From Saccoglossus kowalevskii (lineage: Eukaryota; Hemichordata; Enteropneusta; Harrimaniidae), in contig NW_003141825.1 of the NCBI RefSeq assembly GCF_000003605.2, positions 48,962 through 112,961 of the forward strand: DNA of 64,000 nt, written 5' to 3'. The notes beneath the pieces are model-generated. The model was not told the DNA's origin. It did not search any database and saw only the letters and a list, made by a program, of their open reading frames with translations. Made by a program: the position numbers and the translations under genes. Position 1 is the stretch's first letter; each line of letters begins with the position of its first letter. Of the stretch, positions 51,366-63,273 are shown in pieces.

Positions 51366-53955
51366 GTGAAGCTTGGACCGAAACAGAAGCAAATGACATG
51401 TAGATTTATGAATAACATAAAACGACGATTAGAATTAGAATTTTCCAAAGTTACAAACAAAAATTAAATCGGAAATACAGCAGAGGAAAACAAAATTGTC
51501 TGGACATTTTATCAGAGCAGATAATATACAAACTATCGACGGGGAAAAAAGAGAGAGGAAAACTAAGAAAAAATATGGGTCAGTAGTATTGCACAGTAGA
51601 CGTAAATGAGCGTGGGACAAGTAAACAGTGAAGATATATATATATATATATATATATATACCTGCATACTTACCAGTGCATTATTTGGAGTTGAAGCGTT
51701 AGTTTATTTACCAGATATGCTAACATGCGAGTATGGATTAATATAAAAATGCTCACTTAACAAATACTGCAAATGATGGATGTTACCATGCCGACAGAAG
51801 ATACGTCGTGTGCACTAATAGTACATGTAAGGATGTCGTCATTGGCAACGCCACAAGTCAACCACATATCTGACAGTTATTGTTGCAAGTGCAATTATAA
51901 GACTACACCCTGTTCGATGCTGTTTGTCCACGCATTATACATGTCACAGCTCTCCCTTTTAAGTTAGGTGTGATTCGATCAATTTCACCTGAACGCCCGC
52001 TGACGTATTGTGTGTGTTTACGCCCAATTCAGTCACGGCTTCGTGGGTTTTATTGTCATAATATGGGCCTTGTTTGCGCACTTCGAGAAACTTTTGTGTC
52101 GAGGAAAACCCAAGTAATTCTCAACTAATCAAAATGCTCAATAGCAAGACTTTATTTAAAACGAAATGTCTTGATTTCGAATGCTACTCCTTTTTTTCAA
52201 GTCAAATATCTGTGTTGTGACACATGCCTCGGGACTATTATACGTCTTTGTTCTCAAAAATCGATATAGTATTTTTGATATGTACACACTTGGCATCAAA
52301 GAGATGAAACACGGACCAATATACTGGTGGATCCAGAAATTCGTTAAGGGGGCGCTCCTATTGACGTGGCTGGGATGGTGTGGGGGCTTTCCCGAAATCC
52401 GCACGGGCAATATAGTCGTAAACAACAAAAGCTTGGTTCTCAGAGCTCAAAAATATCGATGTGTCAGGAAAAATTAATGCCTCCAGTTATATGGTCGGTC
52501 GGTCATTGGTTATTTGGCTATATTAATTTTCGAGTTAGATTATCAACATTCATATGTCGATCTTAATGTAGATCTTACGTATATGATCTACCTGCCACAG
52601 TTTCAGAATGATATGACAACAAATTCCGAAAGATCAACAATAAACGCGTATGTAAAGCATTCACGAAATGCGGTGGAACACGTTTCTATTTGATTTTATA
52701 TCAAATTTGATTCAAAAAATAGCTATGGTCTACGGCGGACTTAGGGACACACGGGAAGCGCGTCCTTTTCTGAAATTTTCGGTACTCATACAAATATATC
52801 CCACAATACAGCACGGAAATGACGTCATTGTAAAGGTGCACCCCTCTAACTGAACACCATTGACACATTCAATGTTTTTATTTTGAGTATGAGAATTGTT
52901 TTTCCAAACTATATCTGTAGATGGCTTGGGCCGATGGGTTTTTAATAAGAAAAACCCATCGAACTTATTTTATCCTTAATTCAAAATTGTTAATCCTAAA
53001 CTGATACAGGAATATTCTGTTAACAATACGTCTTTGAGTCATATGTTAGAATCGGCGTAGATGTATAGAATCAGTGGCATGTAAACAACAACTACAATTG
53101 TACAGACGTCACTGCAAGCAAATAACTAGCTCAGTATTACCAAACAATGCCCGCAGTCAATTCACATTGCCTTCACGATCCTAAAACATTATTTATATTG
53201 GTTCAGAAAGCAGGTCACTCTAAGATCACGGATTTGAAGTGCGCCCTCTACAATTCGAGAATGAACCATCTCCTTTCCTTGGATCCAACTCATGATACAC
53301 ATTGGCAGTAGTATTACAATAGTAAGAAGCAGTAAATAGCACGATTACTTAAAACGCCACAGTCGTCGCTCAGTGTACATGTTGTATGCTATATGAGTTC
53401 CATACTACCTTTAAAACGCGTGTAAGGTAATAGTCGATTTCACAGTAAATACTAGAGCGCTGTACGACGCTTGTGGCGCTTCAGCTTGTCCAATTTCATA
53501 TAATTCAAAACACGAACTGTTATTATGGTGTTGGTTGAAATAAAACGGAAGCAACCAACGGTAACCTGTCAAATAACTAGCCGTGGTAGGGAACATTGTA
53601 TTTAATTAAGCTCGATGCGTCTGTGACAGGACATACAGTAAGAAATTTGTACACGTTTCGCGGTTTATGGATGTGTGTTTTAAACGTGGACATAATGCAA
53701 AATACTGCTGGCAGTTTACTTATATCTATGACTATGCTTAAACTATCACCTGATTCTAGAAATAAAATGATAAATAGTTTGGATGCTTTTACTGGGATAG
53801 ATTACAAAAAATCGAACTTAATGATGCCCATCACAGTGGAAACATTCAAAACTGGTAGATATATTGATGGGTAGATACGAAATACCACGTATAGTTACGC
53901 AGTTACAGTGAAAGAAACAGTTGTAAAAACCGCTCATCATCTCACATTCAAACTC
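51366..53955. other. Intergenic, small repeats only
   Basis: A (TA)n run lies at about 51636-51660. A perfect 12-base-stem hairpin (cgatgggttttt, loop, aaaaacccatcg) is at 52932-52961. No gene was supported. Confidence 0.5.
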
Positions 53956-53959
53956 AAAT

Positions 53960-54170
53960 AACTAATAGTGATTGGCGCGCTACCATCACGGGACATGGGA
54001 ACTGCGAGCGCCCTCTTATTCAAAACGAGGCGCAAGGTGCAAGTTTACGTTACACCCCAAAACGACATGCGCGCGCATGCGAAACGCCGTATCTTCGACT
54101 TCCGGGAAAGTGATCTATATAAATATTCGCTTGTTCCCGGCGTTCCTTGTGAATGACAAGTAGGTAACCA
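53960..54170 (+). promoter_or_regulatory. Candidate promoter: GC-rich block with NRF1-like and TATA-like motifs
   Basis: In an AT-rich area this block has many CpGs, a palindromic catgcgcgcgcatgcg at ~54066-54081 that resembles NRF1 sites, and tatataaata at 54117-54126 followed by cgcttgttcccggcg. No downstream coding exon on the + strand was found, so what it would drive is unknown. Confidence 0.3.
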
Positions 54171-55261
54171 ATCTCCTTTCCATAGGTCTTCGCGCTTTAC
54201 GCAATAGTATCTCTGCCACATGCAGCCTTCAATTTTGCGGTTAATCACCTCACTACGCACAGTCATTTTCCCGTAGTTGAAAAGTACTACAAAAAGTGGG
54301 GAAAAAACATGTGTGGCATTCGAACTATTTATTAATGTCAGACTTCAGTAAAAACGTAAATACGAACCATTTTATAGCGGACTATTTTTTGCAAGGTAAT
54401 GTTATTGTAGTGAAATGGCGCACGTGATACACTAAAACTGGGAAGGAAAAAACACTGTTAACGTATATAGTTCGGAAAGAAACATTAAAGACTAATTTCA
54501 TTTCCGGTCATCTTGTATTCTGGTGAATACTAATTATGAATGGATTCGATTTTCCGCGTCTAACAGAAATAGAAAACAAAGGTTATAGTAAGTATATAAA
54601 GTTATTTATTTATTCTATAATCCAATGTCTTGATATATGTTTGAAAGGACTATAATTCCTAGCGTGAATCATACATGTTTCAATTTAATTAACCGAACAT
54701 TTTTTTTTTCAGATTTAGAACGTAAAATGTTTTATTAAAGTAACCAGATGGCTTGAAAATAACTTTGTTAACCGACAGGACCTTGTAATTGAAACAAATT
54801 CGAATATGCAAATATGTCATATGCAAAGCTGCTTTATACAGTGATGAGAAGAAACGCGCATCGAACTGTGCGGAGTTCGGTAGGTAATAGTAATCGCCAT
54901 TTTGTTCCACTTGTCCGGGATTCCGGCCTAAAGTCACGTGACTAAGCAACGCAAATTGAAAACGTTCCAATTACCGCGATAAATCCATGTCCATTCAGTC
55001 TGCTTAGACTTGCTATTTGATATGGTTTGGGCATTTCTCGTCATTTGTGTAACAAAAGAAACAGTTTTATATTCAGACATCTTTTGAGAGTGAAAGGAAA
55101 ACCGTTGTTTACATATTGAACGACCACGAGCGTAAGTGCTGACGTCAGGTAACCAAGGGAAATAAAACAAGGAACGAGAATGTGATTGACCAATAAGAAT
55201 ACCCGAACTATTAGTTACCGGGCTATTGTGGCTTGGCGCGCATGACACTTAAGGCGGGAAC

Positions 55262-55400
55262 CAGCCAAATATAAATAATGCTGGGCTAACTCATTAATGT
55301 CAATAAGAAGTGACGATGATGTCACATTGCGATTCAAAGTTCTGGATTGGTTAACTGGAAGGAATTTTGCATATCATTTGCATATCATTTGCATATTACC
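55262..55400 (+). promoter_or_regulatory. Candidate regulatory cluster: TATA-like site and three tandem octamers
   Basis: aaatataaataatg lies at ~55268. About 100 bases on, octamer-like sites occur at 55365 (TTTTGCAT), 55376 and 55387 (both ATTTGCAT), spaced 11 bases apart, about one helical turn. ATTTGCAT is the classic POU/Oct site. No adjacent gene was found. Confidence 0.3.
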
Positions 55401-56142
55401 GCTCTTCCCTTGACGCAAGCTCAGTGGCCTATGTACATTTAGGGAAAGTAAGGGGTGGTCGTATACCGAGAATTGTTTAATAGTGTAACCATATCCCCCC
55501 CCTAAAAAATACCCAAACGACAATTTTCGTGAACCATGTGCTATATTAGGAGGAACATTACGCATCTTTGGGAAAAATAATTATAAAATGAGTCATTGAT
55601 TTCCGTAACACTTTTACAATGACGATTTGCAATTTTCGAGAGGTCAACTGGGTGTCGAAGAATGTTCTATTTTCGTCATCGAGACACTTTACCCCAAAAG
55701 ACAATCGTGACCGGAACTTCATGTAAAAACTAAATGCGTGGATACGTTTGAAACAACTGTCTCCCTGTTCTCTTACGATTTCACGATTCACATGAATAAA
55801 CAGACCGGGTCATTGTTTATGTTGCACCTCTTAAATCCATATCAAATCATACGTTGGGTAACTGTTCTATAACGACAAACGCTCAGCTGACAGGTGTATA
55901 CGTTGGTGGGTTGGCGTCGACAGTCACGGGACTGAATACCAGCTGCTAAAATTCAATTAGTACCTTTCATGCATTCACAGAGAACACGTTTCATATATCT
56001 TCATATCAATGCACATACATTATATGTATAATGAATGTATAACTCTCCAACAATTATTCTCAACAATACCCGGTTCATTGCATATTTCTTCATCGTCTTG
56101 ATAGTATTGCATAACAAATAAATACATTTGTAGTACACATTA

Positions 56143-56221
56143 TTAAGGTCAGTGACGTACACAACGCGTGTAAAATACGTGAAATCCGATCACGCGCTGC
56201 GTGACAACCACCGCCCTTTAA
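56143..56221 (-). mobile_element. Short MITE with TTAA ends, copy 4 (reverse, internally deleted)
   Basis: Read in reverse from the TTAA at 56218-56221: ttaaagggcggtggttgtca, then cgcagcgcgtg, ending gtgtacgtcactgacc and TTAA. The part acacgcgttgtgtacgt matches copy 1 at 2775-2883. Copy 4 lacks the outer end of the second TIR. Confidence 0.65.
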
Positions 56222-57750
56222 ATACTGTTTTAAACACCAGAAAATCAAATGTGAATTGTCTTATACAAAAAACACTGGGTTGGATGAGCTATAAGTCTAT
56301 CTAAAATATCAATCCACTGTACAAAAAACATCACGTGACAGACTCAGTGACAGACTCAGTTGACGGAGCCGGGTCCCGTCCAGCTTTTTGACTGTTTCGT
56401 GACATTCATCTCATCAAATACTGCAGTCACGGTGGAGGCGGCACAGAGGAGGTGTCAGAGGCGGCAATCGCCCCCTCGAAAAAAAATGCGGAGAAGCGTT
56501 GCCCCCTCGAAAAATCAACTTGAGGCTGAAACCCTTTGTGTCAGAACAATTTGTCCCTCAAAATGAAGGAAATAACGTTTTAGAGGGTCTAGATTTCGAA
56601 ATTTTAAGCTGTAAGCCCCTGGATCACACCATGGTAAGCTCGCGCCTTCGCCGTGAGGGATGATGAGCATATGTCGCCCCTCCGTGCAAAATTTCGTGCC
56701 GCCGGCTCTGCACTGTCATGTAAATTACCATTATTCTTCGATTCTAAAGAACTATATATAAAACACCAGAGAAAGCATCCCGTCCAAACGAATTGTTCGA
56801 TCATGGCATGAAAGCAGGTTTTTTTCTGACAAATTGGCGGAAGAGTTCAGATAGAGGCCAATTACTGCGTCCCGATTCGACCTCATTGTACAGAGGTCAG
56901 ACACCCTTTCTTATCGTCCCATCTCAGAGGAATAATAGCTTTTTATTGTTATCTATATTGAAAATCGTCTCGTTGATTCGACTTCTTCGGTCGAAACGCA
57001 CACAATGGGTATTTAGTAATTGCTGTGATGCGCTTTGCACCTGACCTGATAACTTCTGATAATAACCATGGCGACACATCCGCGAATCATATTATTCATT
57101 GGTTGTACGAATATAATTTATTGTAATCAATTATGATAATATTATGCAAAATACTGTAAAATGAATTTTTGATTAGCTACATATATTTTCAGTTCAGTTG
57201 GTACCAGAACTAATGAAACAACAATCATTGACATGACTTACTCCCCGTCACAACTAAGTCAGCCATTTTGTAGTCAATTCTGACATGCCTCCCACACGAC
57301 CTCGAACGGTCACACATCCTGGTACTTTAAGCATCAAGTCCAATATGAGAATTTCCAAATTATTTTACCAAAATATTAAATTAAATACAGTAAGTTTTAT
57401 TGTAAATTATAACAAAAATATTTTCGGAACTTGAAATGACGACCAGTATCGGTAGTGCCTATGCAAAGCTGTAAATACTAGTAATTTATTCCCTTGCCAA
57501 TTTATTAATAGTAAGTAGAAATCGGGAACATAGATACACAATAGTTCGACAGCAAGACCAGTAAGACCGTCTTCAGTATACTTTTGAATTACAATTATTA
57601 AATTACATACTTAACAGCCTTACCAATATTTCGTATCTGGGAGGTGTGTGTAAAGCATAAAACATACAACGCCTGAATCGCATATGCTCAAGCGGTTTCA
57701 CCTCGACGATTTTGGCAACTGGAGGTTAATCTAATAATTTTAATTTGTAT
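56222..57750. other. Intergenic, nothing recognised
   Basis: No motif-bearing frame or element was seen. Confidence 0.5.
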
Positions 57751-57769
57751 AATGTGTAACCATTTTAAG

Positions 57770-59930
57770 TGGATTCTGTTGTTTTGTTTTGACTATTGAG
57801 TGAATGCTGTTTTAATTGTTTTGACTATTAATCGAATGCTGTTTTAATTGTTTTGACTATTAAGTGAATGCTATTTTAATTGTTTTGACTATTAAGTGAA
57901 TGCTGTTATAATTGTTTCGACTATTAGTGAATGCTGTTTTTATTTAATTGTTTTGACCATTAAGTGAATGCTGTTTTTATTCAATTGTTTTGACTATTAA
58001 GTAAATTCTGTTTTTATTTAATTGTTTTGACTATTAAATGAATGCTGTTTTTATTTAATTGTTTTGACCATTAAGTGAATGCTGTTTTTATTCAATTGTT
58101 TTGACTATTAAGTAAATTCTGTTTTTATTTAATTGTTTTGACTATTAAATGAATGCTGTTTTTATTTAATTGTTTTGACTATTAAGTGAATGCCGTTTTT
58201 ATTTAATTGTTTTGACTATTAAGTGAATGCTGTTTTTATTTAATTGTTTTGACTATTAAGTGAATGCTGTTTTAATTGTTTTGACTATTAAGTGAATGCT
58301 ATTTTAATTGTTTTGACTATTAATCGAATGCTGTTTTAATTGTTTTGACTATTAAGTGAATGCTATTTTAATTGTTTTGACTATTAAGTGAATGCTGTTT
58401 TAATTGTTTCGACTATTAGTGAATGCTGTTTTTATTTAATTGTTTTGACCATTAAGTGAATGCTGTTTTTATTCAATTGTTTTGACTATTAAGTGAATTC
58501 TGTTTTTATTTAATTGTTTTGACTATTAAATGAATGCTGTTTTTATTTAATTGTTTTAACCATTAAATGAATACTGTTTTTATTTAATTGTTTTGACTAT
58601 TAAGTGAATGCCGTTTTTATTTAATTGTTTTGACTATTAAGTGAATGCTGTTTTAATTGTTTTGACTATTATGTGAATGCTATTTTAATTGTTTTTNNNN
58701 NNNNNNNNNNNNNNNNNNNNNNNNNNNNNNNNNNNNNNNNNNNNNNNNNNNNNNNNNNNNNNNNNNNNNNNNNNNNNNNNNNNNNNNNNNNNNNNNNNNN
58801 NNNNNNNNNNNNNNNNNNNNNNNNNNNNNNNNNNNNNNNNNNNNNNNNNNNNNNNNNNNNNNNNNNNNNNNNNNNNNNNNNNNNNNNNNNNNNNNNNNNN
58901 NNNNNNNNNNNNNNNNNNNNNNNNNNNNNNNNNNNNNNNNNNNNNNNNNNNNNNNNNNNNNNNNNNNNNNNNNNNNNNNNNNNNNNNNNNNNNNNNNNNN
59001 NNNNNNNNNNNNNNNNNNNNNNNNNNNNNNNNNNNNNNNNNNNNNNNNNNNNNNNNNNNNNNNNNNNNNNNNNNNNNNNNNNNNNNNNNNNNNNNNNNNN
59101 NNNNNNNNNNNNNNNNNNNNNNNNNNNNNNNNNNNNNNNNNNNNNNNNNNNNNNNNNNNNNNNNNNNNNNNNNNNNNNNNNNNNNNNNNNNNNNNNNNNN
59201 NNNNNNNNNNNNNNNNNNNNNNNNNNNNNNNNNNNNNNNNNNNNNNNNNNNNNNNNNNNNNNNNNNNNNNNNNNNNNNNNNNNNNNNNNNNNNNNNNNNN
59301 NNNNNNNNNNNNNNNNNNNNNNNNNNNNNNNNNNNNNNNNNNNNNNNNNNNNNNNNNNNNNNNNNNNNNNNNNNNNNNNNNNNNNNNNNNNNNNNNNNNN
59401 NNNNNNNNNNNNNNNNNNNNNNNNNNTTTATTCAATTGTTTTGATTATTAAGTAAATTCTGTTTTTATTTAATTGTTTTGACTATTAAACGAATGCTGTT
59501 TTTATTTAATTGTTTTGACCATTAAGTGAATACTGTTTTTATTTAATTGTTTTGACTATTAAGTGAATGCTGTTTTTATTTAATTGTTTTGACTATTAAG
59601 TGAATACTGTTTTTATTTAATTGTTTTGACTATTAAGTGAATGCTGTTTTTATTTAATTGTTTTGACTATTAAGTGAATGCTGTTTCTATTTAATTGTTT
59701 TGACTATTAAATGAATGCTGTTTCTATTTAATTGTTTTGACTATTAAATGAATGCTGTTTTAATTGTTTTGACTATTAAATGAATGCTGTTTTAATTGTT
59801 TTGACTATTAAATGAATGCTGTTTTAATTGTTTTGACTATTAAATGAATGCTGTTTTAATTGTTTTGACTATTAAATGAATGCTGTTTTAATTGTTTTGA
59901 CTATTAAATGAATGCTGTTTTAATTGTTTG
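57770..59930 (+). repeat. Minisatellite with 32- and 37-bp units, about 2.16 kb including a gap
   Basis: The unit is aattgttttgactattaag + tgaatgctgtttt (32 bases) or the same with five extra bases (tattt/ttatt) for 37. Both forms occur in blocks: 32-mers at the start and at the end (59760-59930), 37-mers in the middle. Higher-order repetition is visible: long stretches with the same unit variants (atcgaatg, cgactattag, gaccattaag) recur near 57800-58200 and 58300-58650. Confidence 0.93.
58697..59426. other. Assembly gap of 730 Ns within the minisatellite
   Basis: The gap is flanked on both sides by the 32/37-bp repeat, so it is almost surely more of the array. Its true length is unknown. 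Confidence 0.95.
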
Positions 59931-61305
59931 GCTAACAATTTTGATTCGTGTTTGCTGTTTTGTGTGTAAAGCTATACAGTCATGTATGTGCATGGTTTTT
60001 TCAATTGAATCAGACTGCCATGTGTTATTTGCAACATTAATGGTAAGATATGCTTACGAGAACAATTTGAACAATTTCAAAAACGGGAGTTCCTGTTTTA
60101 AAATTTCAATAACATATGACGACCACCATGTGACTGTAGCATATTGATATTTATTTATCCGTTCAGTTGGAAACAGTTACTACGAAATATACATTACTAT
60201 CTTTGAAGCACGTGTTACTAAGATCACGGCTGTGACGCACATTGTAGGTATGATCGCACCAACACGATTACGGACAATTGTTACAAGACTTCGCTCAGTG
60301 ATTACATTGATTTCAGTCGTAGCAGCACATTCCCCTCGAGAGACAATGTTTTTTGTGATTGTGTTGGTATCCAGGAGTAAAACTTCGCCAGAGTGGCGCA
60401 AGGAAAGGGATTGAATTATGAAAGTTATTATTTGGAAAATAAGATGGTATCTTTCATAGCAGCGTCTTAAGATTCCCTTCGATTTGTTTGAATACGACGC
60501 AAGACTTCTATGTGATAACATTGTTTACCTCTTCATTTGTGTTTCTGACAATCGTACATAGTATTATCCCCTCGGAGATCAGCCCGGCACAAATCCCACG
60601 GGATTGGCGGCTGTTAAGCTCAATGCCAGAATCATCCATGTCCAAAGACATAACCCGTTTTACACCTGGGAGCCTTAAAGCAGATGACGTTTCAAACCTG
60701 TAAACCAGCAAATACAGGTATATTCCATGTGACGCTGACGCTGTGACAGTGTCTCAAGGAGGGTGTAGCAACGTAAACACTAATCTCATTTAAAAACTCT
60801 ATATCACCATCTACCACGTCCCTTAAAGAAACTGAATTACTTTTTTGTATTTCTTCTTAATGACCGTAATGTTACCAGGGGGTACGTACGCGTCTTCTTC
60901 TTGTTCGATACCGTTCTCTGGCGCCAATTAATTACCCAATGTACGTCATACTTGGACCTATATAGCCTCGTCCAATCGCGTGCTGCGATTCATGGGTCAG
61001 CAGTTTTGAGTTGGGTACGATGGCCAGTGTTAAAACATTGCTACATGTAGTTGGTTTGACTTTTAGTAGAAATTTTTAATTCGCATTTAAAGCATGACCT
61101 CCCCTGAGAATAGAATAGTTTGATACTCGTGGCTGTTTCTAAGTGGTGTCAAATCGTTACCCTAGTGGGACAGATACGCACTTGACTCGGTGGTGTATGG
61201 GCTTGTAACAGATTACTACGTGAAACGACGGTCATTACAGAATCACACATTACACCTGTACGACATTATACGCATCTAGTTGGGACAAAACCAAAAAGAA
61301 TCGCC
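59931..61305. other. Region upstream of gene D, possible promoter
   Basis: Near 60957-60985 cctatatagc and a ccaat box (gtccaatcgc) lie within 25 bases, about 330 bases upstream of the gene D start codon. The transcription start cannot be placed. Nothing else was recognised. Confidence 0.3.
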
Positions 61306-61423
61306 ATGTCTACAACCCATACATATTTCCAGACTACACAGCAGTGTTCTCACATCAACCTGTTCGTCGTGGTCTCATTTATCTTTCTATCAAGTCCTTG
61401 GACAACACATGAAGTCGCAGGGA
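61306..61423 (+). CDS. Gene D exon 1: signal peptide
   Basis: A 20-residue polar lead (MSTTHTYFQ...) precedes the hydrophobic core and SSPWTTHEVAG. Phase 1 exit before GTATGTC. The Pro-Trp-x-Thr turn matches gene B. Confidence 0.72.
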
Positions 61424-63273
61424 GTATGTCATATTTTATAATTATTACTTGTATATTATTTAAATCGACTGTTTAAATATTCTGCATTTTATCAATAAAT
61501 ATTTCAGAAACGACCATACCCGTGCATGTAGCTATATGCCGGTCAAGTGTTTATTGTTATCAACGCTGTTGTTCTCTTTGTCCACTTGTAGTACTGTACT
61601 ACAAACAATCTGTGCCAAACATGAAATGCATTTCATTAGCATTGAAACTAACACGTCGATGAGTGTTTAATACATGTGTTGATTAATTGTGTTTAAATGA
61701 TGTATACGTACAATCTAGTAATCGAACATGTACAACAGTGAACAAAAGGAAATTGGACACGCGGAATCGACACTAAAATCCCCTCAAACTATTCCTGTGG
61801 TGACATCTACATTTTTGTTTTGCAGCATTATGTTCGAATACTTGTGAAACTGCAGGCAATGGAGCTTGTGAGGATGGAGGTATGACCTGGTCAGACACTA
61901 ACGGCTGCTTTTGGGGAACTGATTGTACCGATTGTGGCGAGCGGACGTGGCCGTACGCACACGATGGATGTAAGTAGAAAACTACTCATGTTAAACATAC
62001 TCACTATTTACACAATATTCCATGATTAATATTTCCTAATCTCATTTTTTCAGCATCGTTATGCGATAACACGTGTGATCAGCCAAGTGGTGAAACCGCC
62101 TCTAATGGCGTCTGTGAAGATGGTGGAATTGACGCCGCATCAGGGGCGTGCTTTCTGGGATCTGACTGCGATGACTGCGGCGTACGATACGGTAAATAAT
62201 GCCCCCTTTTAACATTTCGATTTAAATTAGTGTTTATGACCACCCTCTTTTCCCTCTATATTCGATTCCCAACTTGCTCGATTTAATTCATTGTTATTTA
62301 ATTAAGAATAATAAAAAGACAACACTAATTATATGTATTGCGTTGCTATGACGCTGAGCAATGTGCGATGTGTTGGACACATTATTAATCGTGTTGATGG
62401 TGCATACTTGTGCCCATTGTTTAGTGTAAATCGGAAGATGACATCACATTTTATGTAGAGAATGAAGATCGTATCAGCATATGTAGTGATAAGAGGACGG
62501 CGGCGAAAAGGTTGCAACCTGGCCACTATTTTTGAAGGCAGTCATGAGCGATAAAACCCAAGTGGTTATTATATAATTAGAAAGCACCATGTTTTAGAAA
62601 GCGCATTTAAGCAAGTACTATTATCCACTATTTGGCACATTGTTTTACAGCCCCGACCACTACAGTAAAACCAACAACAGTTGAGTCTGCCGAAACCATT
62701 GATAGTGGCAATGGGAATGGGAATGGAAATGGGAATGGTGATGGGAATGGAGAAGAAGATGGGAATGGGAACGAGGATGGAACTACAGAAGCAATAGAGT
62801 CATCAGCTTCCACCAGTACGATAGGCCAAAATAATCAAAGCAATGACGGACGATCCTGTAAGTATCGGTGTCTTTCATATGTGTTGACAAATCAGATAAT
62901 GAATACATTGTATAAAATATTTCTCCTATTTTTGATTTATATACATAATCAATAACTTGTAATCCATACTGATATTCAACGTCGCAAATAAACTGTTAAA
63001 AGACAACATTCAATATATATATATATCTATATGGCCGGTACTGGATTGCATTTAACAAATGTTAGTTTTCAAACAACGCTAATTGCCAAGGGTTGGTGTC
63101 ATATTACAAAGCGGTCACTTTTACTAATATGATTGATGTTCATAACTATAGCGATACAGACGCCCATTATAGCGGGTTCGCTAGCAGGACTTATAGGACT
63201 GGGTGGCGTGCCAGTGATAGCGTATATGTATTACCGATACAAGAAACGTACAACTGTCAAACCCGATAACAAG
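61306..63273 (+). CDS. Gene D: small type I membrane protein with two six-cysteine DGG repeats (3' end open)
   Basis: Exons 61306-61423, 61826-61969, 62054-62191, 62651-62857, 63152-63273; 729 coding bases (243 residues) before the last exon. The signal peptide core is NLFVVVSFIFL. Repeat 1 reads CSNTC, NGACEDGG, GTDCTDCG, WPYAHDG; repeat 2 reads CDNTC, NGVCEDGG, GSDCDDCG. The stalk starts APTTTVKPTT and passes into a Gly-Asn repeat. The membrane segment PIIAGSLAGLIGLGGVPVI is followed by YMYYRYKKRTTVKPDNK. The membrane exon must start at 63152 to stay in phase. The final exon is uncertain: a candidate starts after tattatcag at ~63420 (RSVLIATLSQK-stop), or it lies beyond the window. It is most similar to gene C. 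Confidence 0.83.
61826..61969 (+). CDS. Gene D exon 2: DGG repeat 1
   Basis: 144-base phase 1-1 exon, CX3CX7CX12CX5CX2C, acceptor ttgttttgcag, donor GTAAGTA. Confidence 0.9.
62054..62191 (+). CDS. Gene D exon 3: DGG repeat 2
   Basis: 138-base phase 1-1 exon with six cysteines and core CEDGGIDAASGAC. Acceptor ctcattttttcag, donor GTAAATA. Confidence 0.88.
62651..62857 (+). CDS. Gene D exon 4: stalk with Gly-Asn repeat
   Basis: 207-base phase 1-1 exon, longest stalk of the three genes. It contains an imperfect hexanucleotide array (gggaat) at ~62707-62775 coding for alternating Gly and Asn/Asp, then a Ser/Thr-rich end. Confidence 0.82.
63152..63273 (+). CDS. Gene D exon 5: membrane helix and basic tail
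   Basis: Phase 1 in, phase 0 out, with acceptor cataactatag and donor GTGAGA. One hydrophobic segment, then YYRYKKR. Confidence 0.8.

Noticed and set aside
53596-53874. 92-residue plus frame
   Set aside because: No domain, no splice context and no neighbours to support it.
58673-59455. Open frames across the third N gap
   Set aside because: They consist of Ns plus a minisatellite on both sides.
57770-59930. Repeat array considered as a CRISPR
   Set aside because: There are no unique spacers between units; it is a plain minisatellite in animal DNA.
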